From Gordonia araii NBRC 100433 (GTDB taxonomy: Bacteria > Actinomycetota > Actinomycetes > Mycobacteriales > Mycobacteriaceae), in NCBI RefSeq assembly GCF_000241265.1, contig NZ_BAEE01000012.1, positions 37,984 through 101,983 of the forward strand: a stretch of DNA of 64,000 nucleotides. Reading direction: 5' to 3'. This document shows positions 31,967 to 41,187 of the stretch, one piece after another; position 1 is the first letter of the stretch, and each line of letters opens with the position of its first letter. The notes under the pieces were generated by a model. It was not told where the DNA came from and did not search any database. It saw nothing but the letters and a program-made list of their open reading frames with translations. A program made the translations under genes and the position numbers.

Positions 31967-32094
31967 TCAGGCGGCGTTGACCGCGACCGGTTGAATCTTG
32001 GGTGAATTCTGCCCGCTCATGCCACCGAGACGGTGATCCGCAGCCTGTCACGGGATACTGTGTGTCGGGATTCCCGGCTGACGATGGAGATTCG

Positions 32095-32658
32095 GTGACG
32101 GAACCACCCGCGCTGGCGCGGAGGTTGGGGCTGGACGACGCGGTCTTCGTCGGGCTCGGATCAATGATAGGCGCGGGCATCTTCTCGAGTCTGGGGCCTG
32201 CGGCGGCCGCGCGATATGCCCGGATAGCAACACTCGGCGAGGAGGTGCGCGACCCTCATCGCGCAATTCCATTGGCAATCCCTACCGCGCTCGGGTTAAC
32301 GCTACTGATCTACGGGTTGGTGCGATAACGGCGCTCGCGATGCTTGGACCCGACGGCTTGGCGAGATCGACGGCTCCGCTCACCGAGGTAGCGCGGGATA
32401 GCGGAGTGCCAGGACTCGGACCGGTAGTGGCGGCTGGTGGCGTGGTCGCGGCACTCGGAGCGCTACTATCCCTCGTTCTCGGTGTTTCTCGGGACGACAC
32501 TCGCGATGGCACGCGATGGCCACCTGCCTGGAACCTTGTCAAGAGTGCACCCTCGGTTCAAAGTAACGCATCACGCCGAGGTGCTAGTTGGCGTGATCGT
32601 GGCGGCACTCGTGGTGAGTATCGACCTGCGCGGCGCCATCGGCTTCTCGCCCTTCTGA
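32095..32658 (+). pseudogene. APC-family amino-acid permease remnant
   Basis: A GTG with GGAGA upstream opens a typical APC N terminus (LGLDDAVFVGLGSMIGAGIFSSLGPAAAA), but the frame jumps at once to a segment from the middle of such proteins (ATLGEEVRDPHRAIPLAIPTALGLT), so several helices are deleted. It stops at about 32328. Matching pieces continue in two other frames: GPVVAAGGVVAALGALLSLVLG (about 32350-32490) and FLGTTLAMARDGHLPGTLSRVHPRFK (about 32490-32570), with a stop at 32658. A deletion plus at least two frameshifts make this a dead gene. It lies directly before the arsenic operon. Confidence 0.85.
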
Positions 32659-32689
32659 AGGCATAGCATATCTTCCGCTTGCCCACAGT

Positions 32690-32711
32690 ATCGATATCTG
32701 TCAATATCGAT
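32690..32711. promoter_or_regulatory. ArsR operator/promoter
   Basis: ATCGATAT-N6-ATATCGAT is a perfect inverted repeat ending 2 bases before the arsR ATG. A TTGCCC at 32679-32684 with CAATAT 17 bases later could be the promoter, with its -10 inside the operator, so ArsR binding would block transcription. The AT-rich palindrome fits known ArsR/SmtB operators in general form. Confidence 0.75.
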
Positions 32712-32713
32712 GT

Positions 32714-33100
32714 ATGTCGAAACAGATTCCGGTGTCGGACGTGACGGTGCGGTGCTCGCCGTTGGTGCGTGAGCCGCTCTCGGAGGCGCAGTCGGTTGAT
32801 CTGGCCGCCGTGTTCAAGGCGCTCGCCGATCCGGTGCGGCTGCGGCTGCTGAGCTTGATCGCCAGTCATGCCGGCGGAGAGGCGTGTGTTTGTGACATCG
32901 CCTCGGTCGTCGACGTGTCGCAGCCGACTGTGTCGCACCATCTGAAGGTGCTGCGCACCGCGGGGCTGCTCGAATCCCAACGGCGGGCTTCGTGGGTGTA
33001 CTACCGCGTCGTTCCCGGCGTGCTCGACTCGCTGGCCAGCGCCCTTCGCCCTGACTCGGCCACGAGTATTTCCGGGCAGTCGATCGAAGCCATGTCGTGA
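32714..33100 (+). CDS. arsR: arsenic-responsive ArsR repressor
   Basis: The 128-residue winged-helix protein has FKALADPVRLRLLSLIAS, the metalloid-binding-type EACVCDIAS (two Cys spaced by one residue) and the recognition helix SQPTVSHHLKVLRTAGLLES. This pattern is typical of As(III)-sensing ArsR proteins. It is the first gene of arsR-acr3-arsC and overlaps acr3 by 4 bases (GTGA). A palindromic operator lies immediately upstream. Arsenite should release it and induce the operon. Confidence 0.93.
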   Translation: MSKQIPVSDVTVRCSPLVREPLSEAQSVDLAAVFKALADPVRLRLLSLIASHAGGEACVCDIASVVDVSQPTVSHHLKVLRTAGLLESQRRASWVYYRVVPGVLDSLASALRPDSATSISGQSIEAMS

Positions 33101-34197
33101 CCGCCCAACAGCCGACGGTCGTCGGAAAACTGCCGGTGCTCGATCGCTTCCTGCCGGTGTGGATCGGCATTGCCATGGTCGCTGGACTGGTGCTGGGCCG
33201 GATGATCCCCGGCCTGGGCGCCGTGCTGGAGAAGGCGCAGTTCGACGGTGTCTCGCTGCCGATCGCCCTCGGCTTGCTGGTCATGATGTACCCGGTGCTG
33301 GCGAAGGTGCGCTACGACCGTCTCGACACCGTCACCGGCGACCGTAAACTGCTGCTCGGTTCGCTCGTGCTGAACTGGGCGGTCGGCCCGGCCCTGATGT
33401 TCACCCTGGCGTGGCTGTTGCTACCCGACCTGCCCGAATACCGCACCGGGCTGATCATCGTCGGCCTGGCCCGCTGCATCGCCATGGTGATCATCTGGAA
33501 CGACCTGGCCTGCGGTGACCGCGAAGCCGCGGCCGTCCTGGTCGCCATCAACTCACTATTCCAGGTCGCGATGTTCGCCGGCCTCGGCTGGTTCTACCTG
33601 ACGGTGCTGCCGGGCTGGCTCGGCCTGGAGCAGACGACCATCGAGGCGTCACCCTGGCAGATCGCCCGATCAGTGTTGATCTTCCTCGGCATCCCCCTGC
33701 TCGCCGGATATCTGTCCCGGCGGCTCGGCGAGAAGACCAAAGGCCGCGACTGGTATGAGTCGACGTTCCTCCCCAAGGTCGGACCGTGGGCGTTGTACGG
33801 GCTGCTGTTCACCATCGTCATCCTCTTCGCCCTCCAAGGAGAGCAGATCACCTCCCGCCCGTGGGACGTCGCACGCATCGCACTGCCACTGCTGGTGTAC
33901 TTCACCGTCATGTGGGGCGGCGGCTACCTCCTGGGCGCCGCCATGGGCCTGGGCTACCAACGCACCACCACACTCGCGTTCACCGCCGCCGGCAACAACT
34001 TCGAACTCGCCATCGCCGTCGCCATCGCCACCTACGGCGCCACCTCCGGACAGGCCCTCGCCGGAGTCGTCGGCCCCCTCATCGAGGTCCCGATCCTCGT
34101 CGGGCTCGTCTACGTCTCGCTCGGCCTACGCGATCGATTCCCCCTCACCCCGTCCTCCGCCACTCGAGCCGTGGATCCATCCAGGAGCGTGAACTGA
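33097..34197 (+). CDS. acr3: arsenite efflux transporter Acr3
   Basis: The 366-residue membrane protein has about ten helices and the ACR3 signatures: [39 protein letters not shown] with the essential-type Cys, and [25 protein letters not shown]. It exports arsenite driven by the proton gradient. The GTG at 33097 overlaps the arsR stop. The next gene, arsC, starts at its stop codon, so the whole operon is translationally coupled. Confidence 0.95.
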   Translation: MTAQQPTVVGKLPVLDRFLPVWIGIAMVAGLVLGRMIPGLGAVLEKAQFDGVSLPIALGLLVMMYPVLAKVRYDRLDTVTGDRKLLLGSLVLNWAVGPALMFTLAWLLLPDLPEYRTGLIIVGLARCIAMVIIWNDLACGDREAAAVLVAINSLFQVAMFAGLGWFYLTVLPGWLGLEQTTIEASPWQIARSVLIFLGIPLLAGYLSRRLGEKTKGRDWYESTFLPKVGPWALYGLLFTIVILFALQGEQITSRPWDVARIALPLLVYFTVMWGGGYLLGAAMGLGYQRTTTLAFTAAGNNFELAIAVAIATYGATSGQALAGVVGPLIEVPILVGLVYVSLGLRDRFPLTPSSATRAVDPSRSVN

Positions 34198-34646
34198 TGC
34201 ACGACCACCCGACCTCCCCCGATACCGCGCCCGAAACGGGAATGCCAAGCGTGTTGTTCGTGTGTGTGAAGAACGGCGGTAAGTCGCAGATGGCCGCCGC
34301 CCTGATGCGCCTGGCCGTCGGCGACGCGATCGCCGTGCACTCGGCCGGCACCAACCCCGGCAGTGCCGTCAACAGTCTGTCCGCGCAGTCCCTGGCCGAG
34401 GTCGGCGCCGACATCAGCGGGGAGTCCCCGAAGCCGATCGACCCCGAGTTGCTCTCCCGTGTGGATCTGGTGGTCACCCTCGGCCGCGAAGCCGTCGTCA
34501 CCCCGCCGGCCGGAGTGCGGCTCGTCAACTGGGAGATCGACGAGCCCTCGGAGCGGGGCATCGATGGGATCGAAAGGATGCGACTGGTGCGCGACGACAT
34601 CACCGGCCGCGTCACCGCACTGGCAGCCGAACTCACCGCCTTTTAA
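34197..34646 (+). CDS. arsC: arsenate reductase ArsC, low-molecular-weight phosphatase fold
   Basis: The 149-residue protein has the phosphatase-type loop [13 protein letters not shown] (Cys 23, X5, Lys 29, Ser 30), then [25 protein letters not shown]. It reduces arsenate to arsenite for export by Acr3. Lys occupies the place of the usual Arg in the CX5R loop. In actinobacteria such enzymes are coupled to mycothiol/mycoredoxin or thioredoxin; which one cannot be told here. The ATG shares a base with the acr3 stop (TGATG). After it, 34647-34776 holds no gene and lies before the convergent DUF1254 gene. Confidence 0.92.
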   Translation: MHDHPTSPDTAPETGMPSVLFVCVKNGGKSQMAAALMRLAVGDAIAVHSAGTNPGSAVNSLSAQSLAEVGADISGESPKPIDPELLSRVDLVVTLGREAVVTPPAGVRLVNWEIDEPSERGIDGIERMRLVRDDITGRVTALAAELTAF

Positions 34647-34776
34647 CGACGCACTACGAGAAGGCCCGAGTGACGCGCAGTCGTTGGGCCACTACCGGGA
34701 CTCGCCACCTCCGTCTCTGGCGCATTCGACGCATGTTCTCGCACAGTGGCGGCACAATTCACCTGACAACACCCAA

Positions 34777-36249
34777 CTACTGCTTGACGACCTTGGGCGC
34801 AGTCCAGCTACCGCCGGTAACCTCGGACTTGGGCCAGTACAACCTCAGGACCATGTCGAACGGTCCATCTGGCGCCGGCAGCCAGTTCGATTCCAACTCG
34901 GATCCCGGTGACGTCTTCTGAATGTGCAAGGTAGCGCTGCCGTCCGGGTTCTTCGTCAGCTGGTCCAGCATCGGCGAGTTGATCAAATACCGATTGATCG
35001 GGTTTTCCACCAACAGACTCTCCGGCATCTTGTACATCGTGACCGACCAGAACGCATTCACCGGCGGCAACTGCCCCGCGGGAAAAGTCAGTGTGTACCT
35101 CGCACCGTTCGTGCCGCTGAGCGGCGCGCCAGTGGCGTCAACCTTCAGCGGGAAGTACAGCGCCTCAGCGCCAGGCAGTCCGAGAATGCCGACCACCGCG
35201 CCAGCCATCCGGTAGAGGTAATTGCCGGCCAGCTGCTCTGGCGCGCCGAACAGGTCGCCCGAACTCACCCTCCCCGTCGCAAGATCACCCTTGACGAAGC
35301 CATCCAGCGCGGTCCACGCATCCTTGACGCCCGCGGCGAAGGCGGCCTTCGTCGGCTCGTCAAGCTGCCCCGGGTCCCACGCACCGTCGCCGGTGAGGCC
35401 GAGTTGCGCCATCTGCTCCCGGTCCGCTACGTCGTTTGACAGCGGCGGAGCGAACTGAAGGGTGAAATTGAGTAGCTTGAAGAAGTCCAGCGAACTCTTC
35501 TCCTGGTCAGGAGTGAGGGGCCGCATGAAGTCGATCTGCCGCGCTGCCGGCGGCGACGGCTTGCCCTCGAACTTGGACAGCGGCTCGACATGGTAGCCCG
35601 ACTGAATCTTCTGGACGTTGGCGATGTCCCCGGGGTTGAACAGCTGGGTGCGGAACAGAACCAGGCTTAGCTCGGTGTTCGCCCGGATAACCTTCACAAC
35701 CCCAGCTGGCTTCTCACCTTGCCAGTTCGGTCCGACCAGCAGATACTTGCCGCCCCCGTTACCGGTGGTCCTGCTGCCCAACATCTCGTAGTCGTAGGTG
35801 TATCCGTCAATGAACGACACGGAGAAGTACCGTCCCTCCTCGACCTTGGGCAGGCTCAGCACTAATGGCTCAGCGCGTAGGTCGGCGCCGATCCACGAGT
35901 ACGGAGTATCTGAGTTGGGAGTCTGCACGGCAGTATCGGCGGGCGTGTAGACGCGGTCGATACTGTGCACCGCGTTCCACGGCCCCAGGTACTGACCACT
36001 GTCCTTGTCAACGAAGTACGAGTGCATGATCCGGTACACGTCGACCATCGGGAACCCGTAGGTGTAGGCATTCTTCACCATCCCCTGAACCTGCTCGGGG
36101 TCGACGTGGTTGGCGGCGGTCGCGTTGGCCGGGACCGCGGATGTCGACACGACCGAAGGCGCCTTAGCACCATCTTTCGAGCCACAGCCGGCTGCCGCGA
36201 CCACGGCCACCGATACGACCGCGAGCGTCAGAAGTCTCGAGTTGTTCAT
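34777..36249 (-). CDS. DUF1254/DUF1214 lipoprotein
   Basis: The 490-residue protein starts with a lipoprotein signal (LAVVSVAVVAAAGCGSKDG, lipobox AAGC), so it is anchored outside the membrane. It then shows the DUF1254 domain (YTYGFPMVDVYRIMHSYFVD, TPADTAVQTPNSDTPYSWIGADLRAEP, EEGRYFSVSFIDGYTYDYEMLG) and the C-terminal DUF1214 domain (LPPVNAFWSVTMYKMPESLLVENPINRYLI). The function of this family is not established. It follows its paralogue by 5 bases and is the last gene of the sulfatase operon. The ATG at 36249 is preceded by GGAG at long spacing. Confidence 0.87.
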   Translation of the reverse strand: MNNSRLLTLAVVSVAVVAAAGCGSKDGAKAPSVVSTSAVPANATAANHVDPEQVQGMVKNAYTYGFPMVDVYRIMHSYFVDKDSGQYLGPWNAVHSIDRVYTPADTAVQTPNSDTPYSWIGADLRAEPLVLSLPKVEEGRYFSVSFIDGYTYDYEMLGSRTTGNGGGKYLLVGPNWQGEKPAGVVKVIRANTELSLVLFRTQLFNPGDIANVQKIQSGYHVEPLSKFEGKPSPPAARQIDFMRPLTPDQEKSSLDFFKLLNFTLQFAPPLSNDVADREQMAQLGLTGDGAWDPGQLDEPTKAAFAAGVKDAWTALDGFVKGDLATGRVSSGDLFGAPEQLAGNYLYRMAGAVVGILGLPGAEALYFPLKVDATGAPLSGTNGARYTLTFPAGQLPPVNAFWSVTMYKMPESLLVENPINRYLINSPMLDQLTKNPDGSATLHIQKTSPGSELESNWLPAPDGPFDMVLRLYWPKSEVTGGSWTAPKVVKQ

Positions 36250-36254
36250 CACGG

Positions 36255-37601
36255 TCAGTCTCCTACCTTCATCACATTTGGGGCGGTCCACTTGCCGTCA
36301 GTTACCTCGGGCTTTGGCCAGTAGAGCCGCATTACCATGTCGAACGGCCCATCTGGCGCCGGTAGCCAATTCGACTCCCGCTCCCCGCCCGGCGACGTAC
36401 TTTGTAGATAGATCGTTAGCCCCCCATCCGGGTCCTTCTTCAACGTGTCGAGCATCGGGGAATTAATCAGGTATCGGTTAATCGGGTTCTCGACCAGCAG
36501 GCTCTCCGGCATCTTGTACATAGTGACCGACCAGAACGCATTCACCGGCGGCAACTGCCCCGCGGGAAAAGTCAGAGTGTACTTGGCGCCGCTCGCCCCG
36601 CTAAGTGGTGCGCTCTTGTCATCGATCTTCAGCGGGAAGTACAAGGCCTCGGCGCCCGGCAGACCCAGGATGCCGAACTGGGCACCGGCGGCGCGGTAAA
36701 GGTAATTCCCCTTCAGTTGTTCAGCGGTGCCGAACAACTCCCCCGATCTAACGTCCCCGGTGGCTAGCTCGTTCTTCAGGAACTCATCCACTTCCGTCTG
36801 GCCGTCTTTCATTCCGACCAGGAACGCCGCTGTCGTCCGCTCGTTCAGCGCCGCGGGGTCTAATTCGGCGTCACCACTGATGCCGATCTCAGCGAAGCGA
36901 GTCCGAGCTTCGCTATCGCGCGATAGCACTGGCGTGAACCCGAGTATGAAGTTCATCAGTTCGAAAAAGTCGATCGATGTTCTTTCGGCTTCAGGAGTAA
37001 GAGGTTGCATGAAGTCGATCGACGGCGCCGAGATCGGCGAAATCTCCTTCTCATAAGAAGACAGTGGCTCTACCGAATAACCCTGCTGGATCTTCTCCAC
37101 ATTGTCGAGATCCTGCGGATTGAACAACTGCGTGCGGAAGAGAACCAGACCGAGTTCGGTGTCGGACTTGATGACCTGGTCGATGCCGGCTGGTCTCTCC
37201 CCATTCCACCCGGGTCCGACCAGTAAGTACTTGCCACCGTCGTTGCCGCTGGTGCGCGTGCCCAGGAGCGCGTAGTCGTAGGTGTACTGATCAATGAATG
37301 ACACCGAGAAGTACCGCCCCTCCTCGATCTTGGGGATGGTCAGCACCAGCGGCTCGGTCCGCAGGTCGACGCCCATTGTCGAGTACGGGGTATCGGAGTT
37401 CGGAGTCTGCACGGCGGTGTCTTTAGGGGTAAACACCCGAGCGATACTGTGAATCTTGTTCCACTCGCCCAAGTACAGCGGGTTCTCCGAGTCCACGAAG
37501 TACGAGTACATGATTCGGTACATATCGACCATCGGGAAGCCGTATAGATAGGCCTCTTTCGCGATATTCTCAATATCTGTTGGCATCCTATTCTCATGCA
37601 C
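36255..37601 (-). CDS. DUF1254/DUF1214 protein, paralogue without a signal peptide
   Basis: This 448-residue protein is colinear with the following DUF1254 gene but lacks a signal peptide, starting directly at the domain (DIENIAKEAYLYGFPMVDMYRIMYSYFVD). A GTG at 37601 has AAGGAG 8 bases upstream and is preferred; TTG 37607 and ATG 37586 are alternatives. It shares a 53-base identical stretch with its neighbour (36523-36575 versus 35039-35091), well above the general similarity. Cytoplasmic and lipidated copies side by side suggest a duplicated function in two compartments. Confidence 0.85.
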   Translation of the reverse strand: MHENRMPTDIENIAKEAYLYGFPMVDMYRIMYSYFVDSENPLYLGEWNKIHSIARVFTPKDTAVQTPNSDTPYSTMGVDLRTEPLVLTIPKIEEGRYFSVSFIDQYTYDYALLGTRTSGNDGGKYLLVGPGWNGERPAGIDQVIKSDTELGLVLFRTQLFNPQDLDNVEKIQQGYSVEPLSSYEKEISPISAPSIDFMQPLTPEAERTSIDFFELMNFILGFTPVLSRDSEARTRFAEIGISGDAELDPAALNERTTAAFLVGMKDGQTEVDEFLKNELATGDVRSGELFGTAEQLKGNYLYRAAGAQFGILGLPGAEALYFPLKIDDKSAPLSGASGAKYTLTFPAGQLPPVNAFWSVTMYKMPESLLVENPINRYLINSPMLDTLKKDPDGGLTIYLQSTSPGGERESNWLPAPDGPFDMVMRLYWPKPEVTDGKWTAPNVMKVGD

Positions 37602-37671
37602 TCTCAAGACTCCTTCTACACCCTGCTAACGATCGCCACATATGCCCAGTTGAACGGAGTCGTCTTCGCCA

Positions 37672-38055
37672 CTACACGCGCCAACCGACCGTGACGAAGG
37701 CGGCGATGCCGAGGATCGCTATCGCTGTGACGAGAGGTGTCGTCAGCGTGCGACGCACACCCGGATCTTCCTTGCGCAACACCGCGAGTTCGCGGCGCTC
37801 TTGATAGACCGCGAGGACCAGACAAACCAACCCGGCCCCGATCATCAACATGCCGACCGACCACGGACTTGCCACCGTGCGGTAATGCTCATCGACCCGA
37901 TGCTGGAGAAACTGGTAGATCGTGAAACCGAAGGCGATGAGGGAAGTGCTGGTCCGCGTCCACGCCATTGTCGTGCGCTCGAGCGCCAGCAGCGTGCGCT
38001 GGACCGCTAGCCGCGTGTTTGCGTCCAGCTGCGGCTTGGCATCGTGCTCAGCCAC
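37672..38055 (-). CDS. DUF202 (YidH-type) membrane protein
   Basis: The 127-residue protein has the DUF202 start (NTRLAVQRTLLALERTTMAWTRTSTSLIAFGFTIYQFL) and three hydrophobic helices. The family's role is unknown. The gene overlaps the upstream membrane-protein gene by 8 bases and is followed by a 70-base gap to the DUF1254 pair, all on the minus strand, so it belongs to the sulfatase operon. Confidence 0.87.
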   Translation of the reverse strand: MAEHDAKPQLDANTRLAVQRTLLALERTTMAWTRTSTSLIAFGFTIYQFLQHRVDEHYRTVASPWSVGMLMIGAGLVCLVLAVYQERRELAVLRKEDPGVRRTLTTPLVTAIAILGIAAFVTVGWRV

Positions 38056-38716
38056 GAACGCCTCCGGCCACTGGGTCCTCGTCGTCGCGCTCGGCGAAGG
38101 CGGTGAACAAGATCGATAGGCTGATAATCAGCGCCCACACCGGATACAGCAGACTGATCCACACCGATAGGTTGCTGGCGACCAGCAGGATCACGGCCGT
38201 GGCATAGCTCACAATGACCAACCATCGCTGCATGACTCCCGACTTGAGCCAAATCGTCGCGAGAGACATCATCGAGACCGCCGCCATCCGCAGCGCGAAT
38301 GTGCCGCCTGCCGAGCCGACGATGCCCGAACCGAACTCGACAACCGCCTGTTGCGCCGACTCCGGTTCGTCGCCCGACACGTTTCCCAATCCTGCCGCCA
38401 CCGCCACGGCGACAAAGATCATCGCTAGGAACAGGAGTGAACTGGCCATGAAGACCGTACTGTAGAAGCGGTCCTCGACCTGACCGAAGCCGTCGCGCAC
38501 GACCGCGACGAACCATAGGTAGGCGATGCCGGCGAAAGGCATCAGGGCGACCGCCAGAGTCAGTCGCCCCTGCGGTGCGACGAACTCCTCCGCATCTTGG
38601 TCGAAGCCCCCCGGCATTGACAAGTGCACCAGAGAGAGGGCAACGCCGAACAGCAAGGCGAACACGACGCCCGCCAGCGCCGCTGCGCGCGGTGTCTCCA
38701 ACGCGCGCAGCGGCAC
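38048..38716 (-). CDS. multi-pass membrane protein of unknown function
   Basis: About 222 residues with five or six membrane helices (LAGVVFALLFGVALSLVHLSMPG, LTLAVALMPFAGIAYLWFVAVV, MASSLLFLAMIFVAVAVAAGL, FALRMAAVSMMSLATIWL, WLVIVSYATAVILLVASNLSVWI, YPVWALIISLSILFTAFA). I do not recognise a named family. The GTG at 38716 begins 4 bases after the sulfatase stop; an upstream start at 38776 inside the sulfatase gene is possible but less likely. The tight spacing with the sulfatase and DUF202 genes indicates one operon. Confidence 0.77.
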   Translation of the reverse strand: MPLRALETPRAAALAGVVFALLFGVALSLVHLSMPGGFDQDAEEFVAPQGRLTLAVALMPFAGIAYLWFVAVVRDGFGQVEDRFYSTVFMASSLLFLAMIFVAVAVAAGLGNVSGDEPESAQQAVVEFGSGIVGSAGGTFALRMAAVSMMSLATIWLKSGVMQRWLVIVSYATAVILLVASNLSVWISLLYPVWALIISLSILFTAFAERDDEDPVAGGVRG

Positions 38717-38720
38717 CTCA

Positions 38721-41060
38721 TCACGTGTAGGCAACGTGTACCCCGCCGATCGTGCCCGTGAAGGGGAACGGTGCACGTTCTCGATAGTCGAGCGAGACCG
38801 GCGAACCCAGGCACTGACCGATGTCGAGACAGTCGTTGGCAGTGAACAGCAGTGGCACGCTCACTGGAACCGTCCCCTGGGCGACTGTTTCGCCGTCGAC
38901 CTCTACGACGATATCGAGCGGCCCAGCCGGCTGTTCGCTCGCAGCGCGCGTGGTAACGGTGATCGTTTCCGCCCCGGCCGGAATGGGCTTGTCCGAGCGG
39001 ATCTTGGTTCGCTGGATGAGGAAGAGATTGAACTCGTAGGTGAGATACCCCTCGTCGAGGTAACAGGTCAATCCGCCCGCCCCCGATCCGAGCGCATAGA
39101 GCACCCCGCTCGCGTCATCGGGCGTGTCAGCTAGCGTGATCGTCACCACGTTGCCGCGCGTGCCCAGCTTGGGCGCGCAGAACTCGGGCATCCGAATCAT
39201 GTCGCCGGCAAACTCCCACTCCGAGTACGGCGGCGCAATCCGCAGCTCAGGGTGATAGACGGGAACCCACAGCCCGCCGCCAACCGGTAGCACTGAGTTG
39301 CGAGCTGCCTCGATCGCGAACATCTCTCGCATCTGCGCCAGTTTCTCCGGCATCTTCTCGGCCAGATCGTGCGCCTGCGACCAATCCTCGTCGAGGTTGT
39401 ACAACTCCCACTTGTCGTTGTCCGGGGTCCACGTCGCGATCCCGGGTGGAGTACCCGTAAGCCATGGCAGACGCGGACCCACGGCGCTGGCGAGCCAGCC
39501 ATCGTGGTAAACGCTGCGGCTGCCCATGATCTCGAAGTACTGCGTGCTCTTGCCGCCGGGAGCGTCGCGGTCCACGAGAGTGCGCGCGAAGCTCGCGCCA
39601 GCGATATCCATCTGCGGCTCGCCGTTGACAACGTCCGGCGGCTTGATCCCCAGAATCTCGTAGAGAGTCGGTACCACATCATTGCAATGCAGGAACTGGT
39701 CGCGCGGTTGCGGATCGGCGGCGACCTTCGTTGGCCACCGGATGGCCATCGGGTTCCGCGTGCCACCAAGGTGGGAAGCCATCAGCTTCATTCCCTTGTA
39801 CGGCGTGGAACCCGCCCACGCCCACGCCGCGTGGTACTGGTTGTCTACCAGTGGCGAGCCGAGGACGTCGAGGCCGCCCAGTTCGTCGAGCGCGTCGATG
39901 TGCTGACGGACGGTCGTCGGAATCCCGTTCTGCGCAAGCAGTTCGGAGATCGTGCCGTTCTGCCCCTCACCGGACGATCCGTTGTCGCCCCAGATGTAGA
40001 TGAAGATCGTGTTATCGGCATACCCCATGTCCTCGAGTTCATCGACAAGCCGGCCGATCTGCGTGTCGACGTGCTCGCCGTAGCCGGCGGCCACCTCCAT
40101 GAGGCGGCGCTGGAACGGCTTCTCGTCTTCAGGAATATCGTCCCACGCGGCGAGTTGCGGGTCCCGCTCGGTCAATTCGCAGCTCTGGGGAATCCACCCC
40201 TTCTCCTTGGCCTTCGCGAACACGCGCTCGCGATACGCATCCCAGCCGTCGTCGAACTTGCCCGCGTACTTGTCAGCCCATTCCTTCATAACGTGATGCG
40301 GACCGTGAATAGCACCGCTGGCCCAATACATGAAGAAGGGCTTGTCGCCGTTGAACGCCTTATGCCGGTGCAGCCAGGAGATCGCGTCATCAGCCAGGTC
40401 TTCAGAGAGGTGATATCCCTCCTCGGGTGTTTTCGGTGGCAGGACCACGGTCGTGTTGCGGACGAGGTTGGGCTCGTATTGCGACGCCTCGCCTGCGAGG
40501 AACCCGTAGAAGTACTCGAAGCCGAGTCCCGTCGGCCAGTTCTCGAAGGGACCGGCGGCCGTCGTCTCTTCCGCCGGAGTGTTGTGCCATTTTCCGAATG
40601 CCGATGTCGCATACCCGTACTGCTTGAGCACCTCGGCGATGGTGGCGCTCGACCTGGGAATCTTCCCCGCATAGCCGTCCCAGTCATTGGCCAGCTCGGC
40701 AATCTGACCGTTGCCGATTTCGTGGTGATTCCGGCCCGTAAGCAACGACGCTCGCGTAGGGGAGCACATCGCGGTGGTGTGAAACCTGTTGTAGGTGACC
40801 CCCTCGGCACAGATCCGGTCCAACGTGGAGGTCGTCACCTCACCACCGAAGGTCGACGGCAAGCCCGGCCCCGCGTCGTCGACTAGGACCAGCACGATGT
40901 TCGGCGCATCCTGGTGGAGCCGCTCGGGTGCAACACGCGGGTTATAGGTGGATTCCTGCAGGGTCCGGCCCGCGACACTTCCCGAGGGAACCGGCGGGAA
41001 AGGCAGCACGCCGCCGTCGGGCAGGACGGGGGCCACGAGCCCACCGGTATTCGTCGACAT
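38721..41060 (-). CDS. type I arylsulfatase
   Basis: The 779-residue enzyme has the metal site NIVLVLVDDAG (Asp 61, 62) and the signature CSPTRASLLTGR with Cys 99, which must be converted to formylglycine. Further sites are FGKWH (Lys and His), FFMYWASGAIHGPH and WGDNGSS. It hydrolyses sulfate esters; the size and N terminus match the large actinobacterial/proteobacterial arylsulfatases (AtsD type), and no signal peptide is seen, so it is probably cytoplasmic. ATG 41060 has GAGGAG 7 bases upstream. No formylglycine-generating enzyme is in the window. The AraC regulator diverges from it. Confidence 0.93.
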   Translation of the reverse strand: MSTNTGGLVAPVLPDGGVLPFPPVPSGSVAGRTLQESTYNPRVAPERLHQDAPNIVLVLVDDAGPGLPSTFGGEVTTSTLDRICAEGVTYNRFHTTAMCSPTRASLLTGRNHHEIGNGQIAELANDWDGYAGKIPRSSATIAEVLKQYGYATSAFGKWHNTPAEETTAAGPFENWPTGLGFEYFYGFLAGEASQYEPNLVRNTTVVLPPKTPEEGYHLSEDLADDAISWLHRHKAFNGDKPFFMYWASGAIHGPHHVMKEWADKYAGKFDDGWDAYRERVFAKAKEKGWIPQSCELTERDPQLAAWDDIPEDEKPFQRRLMEVAAGYGEHVDTQIGRLVDELEDMGYADNTIFIYIWGDNGSSGEGQNGTISELLAQNGIPTTVRQHIDALDELGGLDVLGSPLVDNQYHAAWAWAGSTPYKGMKLMASHLGGTRNPMAIRWPTKVAADPQPRDQFLHCNDVVPTLYEILGIKPPDVVNGEPQMDIAGASFARTLVDRDAPGGKSTQYFEIMGSRSVYHDGWLASAVGPRLPWLTGTPPGIATWTPDNDKWELYNLDEDWSQAHDLAEKMPEKLAQMREMFAIEAARNSVLPVGGGLWVPVYHPELRIAPPYSEWEFAGDMIRMPEFCAPKLGTRGNVVTITLADTPDDASGVLYALGSGAGGLTCYLDEGYLTYEFNLFLIQRTKIRSDKPIPAGAETITVTTRAASEQPAGPLDIVVEVDGETVAQGTVPVSVPLLFTANDCLDIGQCLGSPVSLDYRERAPFPFTGTIGGVHVAYT

Positions 41061-41187
41061 CACTTTGCTCCTCGACTCTCAGATGACATGTCGGTGGACC
41101 GAAGCACCCCCGGCTGGATACTGAACATTAGCCGGGCCACGCGCTTCCGTCTTGACAATCGATGACAGGAACTTGACACTTGGCGCC

